The notes under the pieces were generated by a model. That model made no database searches. It had not been told where the DNA came from and saw nothing but the letters and a program-made list of their open reading frames with translations. A stretch of 37,779 bases of DNA from Opitutia bacterium (GTDB taxonomy: Bacteria > Verrucomicrobiota > Verrucomicrobiia > Opitutales > Opitutaceae), in NCBI GenBank assembly GCA_947474365.1, contig CANJIU010000097.1, positions 1-37,779 on the forward strand, given 5' to 3'. Shown in pieces: positions 1 to 6,550 of the stretch. A program made the position numbers and the translations under genes. Each line of letters starts with the position of its first letter. Positions within the stretch are counted from its first letter, which is position 1.

Positions 1-357
1 AGGTCTTTGGAACCAGACCATCAGGGCGAGGCATGCCGCGATTGCCGCCACCGCCATCACAGGCCCAAACCATCGCCGAAAAGGCACGACCTTGGGAGCC
101 GAAGGGGTCGCCCTGCCCGTCACGCCTGCAAGCAGTGCCTCCAACCGTGCCGCGGGGATCTCGGGGCCCTCCGCCCGGTTGGCCTGGTGATAGTCGAGCA
201 ATGCGCCGAAGCGGTTCTTTAGCGGCCCCATCTCCCGGTCGAGAACCTCCCGGTTGGCAGGGTTCTCAAGGAGCAGCGCAAGTTCGGCCTCCTCAGCGTC
301 CGTTAGCCGCCTTTGGGCCCCAGCATCCAGCAGAAATTTGAGTCGATTGTCGTTCAT
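1..357 (-). CDS. Membrane anti-sigma-like protein (partial, runs off left edge)
   Basis: An open frame of 119 codons runs from ATG at 357 to the window edge with no stop. The first ~90 residues are charged and helical (start MNDNRLKFLLDAGAQRRLTD), followed by a hydrophobic segment (residues ~97-114, FGPVMAVAAIAACLALMVWF). A cytoplasmic helical domain followed by one membrane helix is the usual plan of anti-sigma factors. Its start overlaps the stop of the ECF sigma gene in an ATGA arrangement, so the two are translationally coupled. Seen: frame, overlap, hydrophobic helix. Inferred: anti-sigma role from the pairing. The periplasmic part, which would say what it senses, is outside the window. 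Confidence 0.7.
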   Translation of the reverse strand, partial: MNDNRLKFLLDAGAQRRLTDAEEAELALLLENPANREVLDREMGPLKNRFGALLDYHQANRAEGPEIPAARLEALLAGVTGRATPSAPKVVPFRRWFGPVMAVAAIAACLALMVWFQRP

Positions 358-890
358 ATCACCAGCAGTCGCAGGTAAAGCTGCAGTTCTTTCATCAATT
401 TCGGCGTGCGGCCGACTTCACGCTTAAGCTGCTGAATTGCCCGATAGATGACAGTGCCGACCGTGCCGATGGGCTTGCCGTGCAGGTCGGCAATCTCCTG
501 GTAGCTTTTCCCCTCCTGGAGAAACTCCCGCACCATGGTCGCTCCCGGTTCGCCGAGTCCCTGAATCAGCCCTGCCACAGTCTCGGCCAATTCGTGTAAT
601 CCTCCTGTTGACTGCATGCTCTCCGTCGCCTGCAAAATGTCGCCGACTTCTTCAAGAGAAACGGTCGCATTCGTATGCGAGCCCCGCTTTTGCGCCAAGA
701 GGGTGCGTAACCTGGAAATCGACCGTCTCCGGGCGATCACGAATGTCAGGGCTGAAACCTCCCTCCAGGTCTTCAACGCAAAAATCTGGCGTGCGACCTC
801 CGCCAGGGCCTCCGATGCCACCTCTTCCCGGTCCTCATCAGAGAGCCGCCACCTCGCGTGGCCCGCTCCCCAAGGACCAACAGGGCGCAT
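354..890 (-). CDS. ECF-type RNA polymerase sigma factor, N-terminus possibly frameshifted
   Basis: The 178-residue product has sigma region 2 (DREEVASEALAEVARQ, then the W/R-rich helix ending ARRRSISRLR) and region 4 with a helix-turn-helix (SYQEIADLHGKPIGTVGTVI). It would direct RNA polymerase to promoters controlled by the coupled anti-sigma gene downstream. The ATG at 890 directly follows an in-frame TAA, and only ~15 residues precede the region 2.2 signature, so the usual first helix is missing. The frame shifted by one base upstream, open from 1006, reads FEHFRDGFDNVEPDK...LGERAT and would fit as that helix, joining near position 848. Either a frameshift has damaged the gene or the protein is naturally short. 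Confidence 0.75.
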   Translation of the reverse strand: MRPVGPWGAGHARWRLSDEDREEVASEALAEVARQIFALKTWREVSALTFVIARRRSISRLRTLLAQKRGSHTNATVSLEEVGDILQATESMQSTGGLHELAETVAGLIQGLGEPGATMVREFLQEGKSYQEIADLHGKPIGTVGTVIYRAIQQLKREVGRTPKLMKELQLYLRLLVI

Positions 891-935
891 TTATCGGGTT
901 CGACATTATCAAAGCCATCCCTGAAATGCTCAAAG

Positions 936-1283
936 CTAAGTAAACCATGCTCCCGGACAGCGGCACAGGATGAGCAGTGGTCGCTGTCCTGCTGAAAGAG
1001 TCCCACCCCCTTCGCTCTTCACCAGATCACAGCAGTCACTTATTGGGCATCGCCTGGATGCGGCAATCATCGCCCGAATTAGGCTGCTTTTGCCGGACCC
1101 GCCTTCACCGACGATGAAGTTCAACTTCGGCGATAGTTGGATGTGCAATTCCTCGAACGGGCCAGCTGCTCCAAGACTGACGCGGCGAAGGCGCGGCACT
1201 ACCGCGTGCGGAAACGCTGGCGCATGCAAAGGCGGCGTCTCGGGCTTCCCGGACGGAGGGGATTTTCGGTTTCGCTTGTTCAT
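936..1283 (-). CDS. Truncated P-loop ATPase (RecF/SMC/ABC-like head fragment)
   Basis: The ~115-residue product, taken from ATG 1283, has a basic leader, a strand-rich stretch and a clear Walker A motif (NFIVGEGGSGKSSLIRAM, around residues 58-75). An ABC-like signature (GTLSAGQR) follows ~35 residues later, and the frame ends soon after. In RecF/SMC-type ATPases far more sequence separates these motifs, and Walker B and the D-loop follow, so this is either a fragment or a deletion form. It lies just upstream of the sigma factor on the same strand. An ATG further upstream (1388) is in frame, but the 1283 start gives a protein-like N-terminus. Function of the fragment is unknown. Confidence 0.5.
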   Translation of the reverse strand: MNKRNRKSPPSGKPETPPLHAPAFPHAVVPRLRRVSLGAAGPFEELHIQLSPKLNFIVGEGGSGKSSLIRAMIAASRRCPISDCCDLVKSEGGGTLSAGQRPLLILCRCPGAWFT

Positions 1284-1360
1284 CGTGGATTCAAATGGTG
1301 GCGGGTTCGATTTTATGTTTTCGCTGTATCCAAATTCTGCGGCGGTTTTATGAACGCGGG

Positions 1361-1780
1361 TCAACGCAACACCTCGTTGGTGATCCACTTTTCAAACCCG
1401 AGAACGATGGGATGCATGGGCCAGTCCAGCGCCCCTGGGTGGAGGTAGTTTCCGAGGAGCGAAGTGCCCTGTATCCGACAGAGCTGTTCGACCGACAGCC
1501 CAACGTATTTGTCGGCGACGCCGATGAACGATTTGTCGTATCCCGCCCAAGCCCAGAGCCACGGTGCCAGCGGCGAAGTGGTGTATTCGAGGAGATCATC
1601 GAGAATCTCGCCACCCCGGACGCCGACCGTGCTCTCCAGGAACTCGCGGGCAGATTTCTCGTTCATCAAACCGAGCGCGGGGAGGTGCCACGCGGAGAAT
1701 CCCTCGTTGCAGGTGCAGGGCGTGGTTTGCCAAGTATCCGATGGGCAGCGGTGGAGGAATTTTCGGCTCACGGTCAGCAC
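1361..1780 (-). CDS. Hypothetical protein, possibly a fragment
   Basis: I do not recognise this 139-residue product. It starts at GTG 1780 and is rich in Trp, Leu and Tyr (for example LAPWLWAWAGYDKSF), which looks like real coding sequence rather than an out-of-frame read. No signal peptide or membrane helix is evident. Protein-like sequence continues in frame upstream of the GTG (WPRLGQHKN) to a stop near 1838, without another good start, so the N-terminus may be lost. It lies upstream of the ATPase fragment and sigma gene on the same strand and may be part of a decaying gene set. Confidence 0.4.
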   Translation of the reverse strand: MLTVSRKFLHRCPSDTWQTTPCTCNEGFSAWHLPALGLMNEKSAREFLESTVGVRGGEILDDLLEYTTSPLAPWLWAWAGYDKSFIGVADKYVGLSVEQLCRIQGTSLLGNYLHPGALDWPMHPIVLGFEKWITNEVLR

Positions 1781-1997
1781 GTTTTTGTGTTGGCCGAGCC
1801 GAGGCCAGACGTGTGACCGTCCGCTGGATTCAGTTTCTCAACCGTTTTCCGACTGGTACTTTTCCCCAAAGCTCCGTGTCGGAAATCTGGGCGACCTCGC
1901 CCAAAAGGAACTTCACCGCCGCTCAGCCGAAGGCAGCGTTTTTTTCCAAAGAAGTGAAATACGGGAACGCTGAGCCGCGACTTCATGGGCGTGAGCA

Positions 1998-3272
1998 GTG
2001 AATGACAGCAGCCCGATGAAACACATTACTTCTCTCAAGGAGCTGAATGCCGAACTCGCCAGGGACCCCAACAGTCCGGTGGCGCACCGGGCGGTTCAGG
2101 CGATCATGGTCCTCATGCACACAGAGGGACTTTCGAGGCAGGACGCGCTGGAGCGTTACTTTGGCGGCAACGCCCAACTGAACGAGCGGATTGGGAGCGA
2201 AGTCACCTACGAGGACACGCGTTCGGTGGAATTTAGAGGGACGATGCGCGCATTCGCGGCACTGGTGCTCCTCGCCACCATTGCTATGGCAATCATCTAC
2301 CCCGCCCAAGACAGGGCCTTGATGTTAAGGGTCGCAGTTCCCGTCCTCGGTCTCGTCATCAGTTCCTCGACCAATGCCGGGTTCCTCATCAATCGCGCGC
2401 TGGTCAGACATCCAATTCAAGCGGCCCTTCTTTACCTCTGTATTTGGTACACCGTGGCCCTACTCGGTGTGTTTGCAGTCAACTGGGCCACGTCGCCCAA
2501 CATTCCCGGACAAGATTTGGCAGATGCTACGATCCGGGCTCTTTTGCCAGAGGCGTTAGCATTCATGCGGCCGGAAGTTCTCATCGCGCTGATTTTCGGC
2601 GTCGCGGCCGCCCTCATTCAACCGCTCTGGATCCGTTCCGTTTTGGTCCTCGTCGCATTTAGCGCAGTCGGCCTGTTCGGACTGCGTTTCGTCAGGGAGG
2701 TTCAAACCGCCGAGGCAGCTCCGAAGCGGCCGGTCGCTCAGCACGACAAGGCCAGCATCCAGCCATTTTTCCCGACGCCTCGTCTTAGCGAGAAACAGCG
2801 GCAGCAATTCTACCGCGAAAATCTCCCTCTCTGGGTAAGGGCGGCCGTCATTCCGTCCATCGTTTCGCTTCGATCTCTGGAGTCGCTCCAAGCGGAAACC
2901 GCCAACATGGACATCGGGCAACGGATGGACCACCACGACAACCGTCCCACTTTTGGAAAGTTGAGAACTGAAGCCATGGGGACGTTTCGGACTTTGCTAA
3001 TGACCAGACAGGGACCGGAGGGATATCGCTGGGGTTTGGCACCCAATAACACCCAGCTCTTGCTTGTTCCCGCAGCTTCTTTCGCGGAACCACAACTAAA
3101 CGCCCTCGTCGATTTCTTGATTGCAGAGGGGGTCGAAATCACGCGAGCCGACTATGAAAGCGCTATTGCGGTGCTCCGCATCCCGGTTGAGCCAACAACT
3201 CCCATCTACCCGGTAAATTTGGTAAATGCTGCGGCCGAATATTCGCCCCGCTTTATCTCGGGTCCGAAGTGA
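1998..3272 (+). CDS. Multi-pass membrane protein of unknown function
   Basis: The 424-residue product begins at GTG 1998, with an ATG alternative at 2016 (MKHITSLKEL). An ~85-residue soluble N-terminal region contains a helical segment (SRQDALERYFGGNAQLNERI). Five hydrophobic segments follow between residues ~85 and 235, including FAALVLLATIAMAII, AALLYLCIWYTVALLG and VLIALIFGVAAALIQPL. A soluble C-terminal domain of ~190 residues ends the protein. I do not recognise the family. It is divergent from the minus-strand genes to its left and is the last gene before the tRNA-Val attachment scar. Confidence 0.7.
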   Translation: MNDSSPMKHITSLKELNAELARDPNSPVAHRAVQAIMVLMHTEGLSRQDALERYFGGNAQLNERIGSEVTYEDTRSVEFRGTMRAFAALVLLATIAMAIIYPAQDRALMLRVAVPVLGLVISSSTNAGFLINRALVRHPIQAALLYLCIWYTVALLGVFAVNWATSPNIPGQDLADATIRALLPEALAFMRPEVLIALIFGVAAALIQPLWIRSVLVLVAFSAVGLFGLRFVREVQTAEAAPKRPVAQHDKASIQPFFPTPRLSEKQRQQFYRENLPLWVRAAVIPSIVSLRSLESLQAETANMDIGQRMDHHDNRPTFGKLRTEAMGTFRTLLMTRQGPEGYRWGLAPNNTQLLLVPAASFAEPQLNALVDFLIAEGVEITRADYESAIAVLRIPVEPTTPIYPVNLVNAAAEYSPRFISGPK

Positions 3273-3437
3273 CAACAAGCAACTACCACACTTAACGATA
3301 AACTGACCAAAAGTCCTCTTCGCCACGCCCGCGCCCGCCACCACCCGGCTGCAAGTTCATGCGCACGCTCAAACCGTGTCCGGATGAGACAATTCATGAT
3401 CGAGTCGACACACCAAGGGGCGGCGGGTGGACCGCCG

Positions 3438-3470
3438 TCAGTGGGCCCTCTGGGATTCGAACCTGCGGCC
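3438..3470 (-). other. Possible 3' remnant of a second tRNA gene
   Basis: Read on the minus strand, this stretch has a T-loop (GGTTCGAATCC) followed by an acceptor-like GGGCCCAC. The expected T-stem does not pair beyond two base pairs and no anticodon arm precedes it. Instead a 7-bp inverted repeat (ACCTGCG at 3461-3467, CGCAGGT at 3477-3483) occupies that place. It could be the scar of an older integration event at a different tRNA gene, or chance. Confidence 0.3.
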
Positions 3471-3492
3471 GCTTTTCGCAGGTGTAAGCCCC

Positions 3493-3542
3493 AAGTTGGT
3501 AATTTGTGGAATAAGCCCCGCGATGGAAATTCCTACCAACTT
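3493..3542. repeat. Inverted repeat AAGTTGGTA / TACCAACTT
   Basis: A perfect 9-bp inverted repeat has arms at 3493-3501 and 3534-3542, and short inner complementarity (ATTT / AAAT) could extend the stem. It lies in the gene-free stretch between the membrane protein gene and the integrase, next to the tRNA scar. It may be an integrase arm-type site, an operator or a structured end of the element. There is no T-run, so a terminator is less likely. Confidence 0.4.
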
Positions 3543-3586
3543 CGAGTAACCCGGACAAATCCGCAAACGGACCCCACGAGTGAAGA

Positions 3587-3636
3587 TGGTGGACGCTGGC
3601 GGACTCGAACCGCCGACCCCCTGCGTGTGAAACAGG
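3587..3636 (-). other. 3' half of tRNA-Val(CAC): integration attachment site
   Basis: The minus strand carries an anticodon arm (CCTGT, loop TTCACAC, GCAGG; anticodon CAC), a variable region, a perfect T-arm with loop TTCGAAT, the 3' acceptor strand GCGTCC, and an encoded ACCA end. The matching 5' acceptor strand (GGACGC) and D-arm are absent upstream, where unrelated hairpin-forming sequence begins. Tyrosine integrases often use the anticodon-to-3' half of tRNA genes as att core. The integrase gene starts 101 bp away, so this is most simply the att scar at one end of an integrated element. Confidence 0.75.
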
Positions 3637-3648
3637 TGGTTTAGCCCT

Positions 3649-3664
3649 CCCCTCAGAGGAGGGG
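3649..3664. terminator. GC-rich hairpin next to the attachment site
   Basis: CCCCTC-AGAG-GAGGGG forms a perfect 6-bp stem with a tetraloop, followed on the plus strand by CTTTCC. It sits at the boundary where the tRNA-Val fragment loses similarity to a tRNA. It could be a weak terminator or part of the element's attachment region; the short T-run makes termination uncertain. Confidence 0.3.
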
Positions 3665-3737
3665 CTTTCCCCAGGGAACAAAAAAGGAACAACGAGAAAT
3701 CATTTGGCGATCGTTCGGTGCGTTTCATATCATCGAC

Positions 3738-4976
3738 GTGCACCACGTTAATCCTCGAATTTACGAATTAAAATACCCTACCGGGACGCCCTATTGGCTC
3801 GTCAAATGCCAAGTCCCAGACCCAAGTCCGGAAAACCCACTTAGAAAAAAATCCTATCAGTTGAAGCACTCGACTGCTGCGGATGCCGAAATCGACAAAA
3901 CACGCCTAATCCGCGAGCATGGGGGCGGTGGCTCAGTTTCCAGCGGTGAGTTGAAAAATTTCGAATTAGGTCAACACCGCCTCGCCACCTGCCAAGGTGA
4001 CGCTCGTGGCCAATCAATCCTCACTGCGATCGAATGGTTCATTGCAAACTTCGTTGACAGCAAAAAAACTCCGTTCGTCGAAGACGCCGTAGCGCTGTTC
4101 GAAAAGGAACACGTCGTGCGCCTGCGCGGGAAATCTCGTGATGAATATCATCACTACCTTCCGCGGCTAGTCGCACGGTTCGGAAAATGTCGCATCGGTG
4201 AACTTACCACGAAAACCCTTCAGGCCTACGTCGACTCTCAACCCGCTAAGCTGCACCACCGAAAGTGTCTCGTCGGCTTTTTTACCTTCTGCGCGGGCGG
4301 CAGCCGAAAGATCAAAAGCCAGTATAACTGGCTCGATAAAAATCCCGCAAAACATATTTCGGTTCCTCAAGATGACGTAGATTCCGAAATCGTAATCCTC
4401 ACCTTGGACGAAGTTCAGAATTGCTTGGCCCTTGCACTGATTCTGGGGGACCTACCTTACTGGGTATGGGCCTTGTTTACCGGGATGCGACCAGAAGAAA
4501 TCAAACGTTTTTGGACTTGGGAGGGCTATGGCTGGAATCGGATAAATTTTGGCGCAGGAACGATTAAAGTTAACTCTGAGATCGCTAAAGACAAACGCCC
4601 CAGAAAAATTATTATTAGACCGGTTCTTCGCAAGTGGCTGGAGTATTTCGAGGCAACCGGGGAAACGATGTTCCCGACACGGCACCGCCTGACATTCCGA
4701 AATATTAAAAAGGAAATGCTGCCAGATAGTAAATTTAAGATCAACGATCTGCTTCGCCACACTAACATCAGTTATCGTGTTCAGTGGTTCGACAAGAGTC
4801 TGGGGACGACTGCGGCCGAATCCGGAAACAGCGAAAGAATTATTAAGGATCACTACCTAGACCTCATTACAGATGAATCCAATATCGAGGCTTTCTGGGA
4901 TCTCACACCCGAGGCGTTCGGCCTCTTCATGCCGACGAAAGACCATTCGTCTGTTCAACCGGAAGAGCCCAGCTAA
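3738..4976 (+). CDS. Site-specific tyrosine recombinase (integrase)
   Basis: The 412-residue product, starting at GTG 3738, has the phage-integrase plan: an N-terminal arm-type region, a SAM-like core-binding domain (~residues 110-195) and a C-terminal catalytic domain. Catalytic residues visible are Arg in TGMRPEE (~residue 251), a following Lys-containing beta-hairpin (KDKRPRK), His in LLRHTN (~341) and the nucleophile Tyr in KDHYLD (~373). The second HxxR-type box is degenerate (GNSERI replaces the usual LGH). It would integrate and excise the element at the adjacent tRNA-Val att site. The gene looks less GC-rich than its neighbours, in line with transfer. Its stop overlaps the convergent gene by 4 bp. 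Confidence 0.88.
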   Translation: MHHVNPRIYELKYPTGTPYWLVKCQVPDPSPENPLRKKSYQLKHSTAADAEIDKTRLIREHGGGGSVSSGELKNFELGQHRLATCQGDARGQSILTAIEWFIANFVDSKKTPFVEDAVALFEKEHVVRLRGKSRDEYHHYLPRLVARFGKCRIGELTTKTLQAYVDSQPAKLHHRKCLVGFFTFCAGGSRKIKSQYNWLDKNPAKHISVPQDDVDSEIVILTLDEVQNCLALALILGDLPYWVWALFTGMRPEEIKRFWTWEGYGWNRINFGAGTIKVNSEIAKDKRPRKIIIRPVLRKWLEYFEATGETMFPTRHRLTFRNIKKEMLPDSKFKINDLLRHTNISYRVQWFDKSLGTTAAESGNSERIIKDHYLDLITDESNIEAFWDLTPEAFGLFMPTKDHSSVQPEEPS

Positions 4977-5650
4977 GATCGCCGATATCGATCCAATGTG
5001 CGCTTCACTTGGATCAAGTCGAACAGCCAGCTACCCTTGCAGTGTCGTTCCTTTCCGGGAACGAACATCCCTGGGATAATTCCGCGTTCGGCCCACCCTA
5101 TCAGCGTATCCGCGCTACGCGGCACATGTTCTGAGAGCTGTTGTGCATCCACGTAAAGAACCGGGTGCCCGTCGGCGAAAAACGGACGACACGTTTCAGC
5201 GCCGACACCCTTAAGAACGTCCAACGTCTCGCGTAGCCTCGATATCTCAATGCTCAACGCCTTCAACTCATCGCGCGCCACGGCCGTGAGAACCTGCCCG
5301 CTACTACCTGTAGCAGTTAGATTTTGGTCTGTGGGCGATACGGCCATTTTAGTCGCTATGAGCAAAAGATCATCGCGGGCAAATTGATCGTTGTGACCCA
5401 AGAATTCGTCCCCCCTCCATTCGCCACCGATCTTTAGTCCATAGTGGCCGGGTGCCGTAAGATCTTCACCTCCGGTGTTAGTCGCCGCCACTGCGTCTCC
5501 AGCCGGGGCTGCGCATTTGTGTAAACTAATCTTGGCCACAGTAGCGCAGTGTTCGGTAATCGTCACGTTGACCACTATGCGGCAGGATTGCCCGGTAGCA
5601 GGGTTTGCCTGCGATTCTTGACGTGCGCTTTTTTTTGCGACCGGAGGCAT
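4973..5650 (-). CDS. Excisionase-like DNA-binding protein
   Basis: The 225-residue product has a low-complexity, likely flexible N-terminal half and a short helical segment (ARDELKALSIEISRLRETL, ~residues 123-141). Its C-terminal domain resembles winged-helix MerR/excisionase folds (VPRSADTLIGWAERGIIPG, then a basic GSWLF...VKRTLDRYRR). Such proteins direct integrases toward excision or repress element promoters. It is convergent with the integrase, with overlapping 3' ends, and divergent from the HTH gene at 5782 across an operator-like dyad. DNA binding is well supported by the pattern; the excision role is inferred from position. Confidence 0.6.
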   Translation of the reverse strand: MPPVAKKSARQESQANPATGQSCRIVVNVTITEHCATVAKISLHKCAAPAGDAVAATNTGGEDLTAPGHYGLKIGGEWRGDEFLGHNDQFARDDLLLIATKMAVSPTDQNLTATGSSGQVLTAVARDELKALSIEISRLRETLDVLKGVGAETCRPFFADGHPVLYVDAQQLSEHVPRSADTLIGWAERGIIPGMFVPGKERHCKGSWLFDLIQVKRTLDRYRRS

Positions 5651-5683
5651 TCATCGATGCTTTGTTTTCGCGCCACGTCTAAT

Positions 5684-5753
5684 CCACGAACTCTTTACGC
5701 CGAAAACCATTCTTCATAGGTATAATATTTGGTTCTCGTAAAGAGTTGCGTGG
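5684..5753. promoter_or_regulatory. Large dyad in divergent promoter region (putative operator)
   Basis: The arms CCACGAACTCTTTACG (5684-5699) and CGTAAAGAGTTGCGTGG (5737-5753) are inverted copies that differ by one inserted base. An inner ACCA/TGGT pair adds to the symmetry. A TATAAT box (5721-5726) lies at the centre and would serve the HTH gene at 5782. A regulator bound to both arms would cover the promoter. A small non-autonomous insertion with terminal inverted repeats is a less likely reading, since no clear target duplication is seen. Confidence 0.55.
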
Positions 5754-5781
5754 ATGGAATGCTAGGCCAGGCAAGGAAAAA

Positions 5782-6066
5782 ATGACAAAAAATAAAGAAT
5801 TCTCACCCGGGACGAAATTGGCGATTGTTATGCTCTACCTAAAACGGGAGCCGGGAATGACGGTCGCCGAAATATGTCGGAAACATGGAATCAGCCGCGT
5901 TCACCTCAAACTTTGGGTCGCTGCGTTAGACGAGCGGAAGGATTACATCTTTGCCCACGGCAAAACGATTCGGAAGCTCGAAGAGTTACGGAAGGCGAAT
6001 GAGCGATTGGAGAAAGATAATTTTGATCTTCGGATGCTACTGAGGGAACGCGAAGATCAGCTCTGA
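5782..6066 (+). CDS. Small HTH protein resembling IS3-type transposase OrfA / regulator
   Basis: From ATG 5782, preceded by AAGGAAAAA, the product has ~94 residues. A helix-turn-helix (MTVAEICRKHGISRVHLKLW, ~residues 27-46) is followed by a leucine-rich coiled coil (KTIRKLEELRKANERLEKDN onward). This is the layout of IS3/IS911 OrfA proteins, but no OrfB integrase-type partner follows. It may therefore be a regulator derived from a transposase, or an IS remnant. The in-frame GTG start at 5746 would lie inside the dyad and is unlikely. Confidence 0.55.
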   Translation: MTKNKEFSPGTKLAIVMLYLKREPGMTVAEICRKHGISRVHLKLWVAALDERKDYIFAHGKTIRKLEELRKANERLEKDNFDLRMLLREREDQL

Positions 6067-6103
6067 CGAATTCTCCCGCGGGGTGACGGAGCAGGTCGGC
6101 GGC

Positions 6104-6128
6104 ACCAAGCGCCGCCCTCGGGCTTGGT
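6104..6128 (+). terminator. Hairpin after the HTH gene
   Basis: ACCAAGC (6104-6110) and GCTTGGT (6122-6128) form a 7-bp stem with a GC-rich loop, 38 bases after the stop of the HTH gene. No T-run follows, so it could be a weak or factor-dependent terminator, or a structural element. Confidence 0.3.
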
Positions 6129-6324
6129 TCGAAACGTCAATGTCGAGCCGTAGGAGGGTGACGGCCACTCAAACAACGCTTGCTGCGGACGGTAGACTAC
6201 CACGCCCGAGCCAAGAACTTCCTCATGTGGGCTGCATGTAGCGGCAACAGGTCGGCTCCTGAAGCGTCAAGAAGCACTAAGTCCGCTCCTCTTGCCTTTC
6301 CGTTGCTCCGTGAGGTGAAAAAAC

Positions 6325-6349
6325 ACGCCCCGGCGTAGAGGCGCCGGGG
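6325..6349 (-). terminator. Terminator-like hairpin reading on the minus strand
   Basis: CCCCGGCG (6328-6335) pairs with CGCCGGGG (6342-6349). On the minus strand the stem is followed by CGTG and a run of six T (the A-run at 6317-6322). This is the form of a Rho-independent terminator, yet no minus-strand gene was found immediately to its right. It may end a short untranslated RNA transcribed leftward. Confidence 0.45.
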
Positions 6350-6440
6350 TGCCAAATGGCGAACCTAGAAACGATGGGAAGATGCGCACAGCGATGGATC
6401 AATGAAGTGTCTTCGCCCAATCCTCGGGCGCACTAGGCAC

Positions 6441-6458
6441 ACTGTCTGCGCAGACAGT
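6441..6458. promoter_or_regulatory. 18-bp perfect palindrome (putative operator)
   Basis: ACTGTCTGCGCAGACAGT is a perfect palindrome 93 bp upstream of the start of the 6551 gene, whose product has DNA-binding features. It would suit a dimeric repressor or partition-type protein. Autoregulation by that protein is a reasonable but untested inference. Confidence 0.5.
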
Positions 6459-6550
6459 TCGCGCCATTTCTTACGACAGCAGCATCGTTTCAGATTTCTT
6501 AAAGTTCCCCTTGTTTTTGAAAGCGGAACGCCAAAAGAGGGATCGAAATC

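Larger units (their letters stand above)
6067..6550. other. Gene-free regulatory stretch
   Basis: No convincing gene is seen in these 484 bases. They hold three structured sequences described separately: a hairpin with ACCAAGC/GCTTGGT arms just after the HTH gene, a minus-strand terminator-like hairpin at 6328-6349, and an 18-bp perfect palindrome at 6441-6458 upstream of the next gene. Such a concentration of dyads in a mobile element could also mark an oriT or replication-control region. Confidence 0.4.

Noticed and set aside
1774..1986. Minus-strand open frame of 70 codons upstream of the 1361 gene
   Set aside because: Low-complexity basic sequence with no motif. It could be the displaced N-terminus of the 1361 gene, but this cannot be shown by eye.
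3384..3746. Several short open frames around the tRNA-Val fragment
   Set aside because: They are translations of tRNA and hairpin sequence (for example the TQGVGGSSPPAS type read-through of a tRNA) and not genes.
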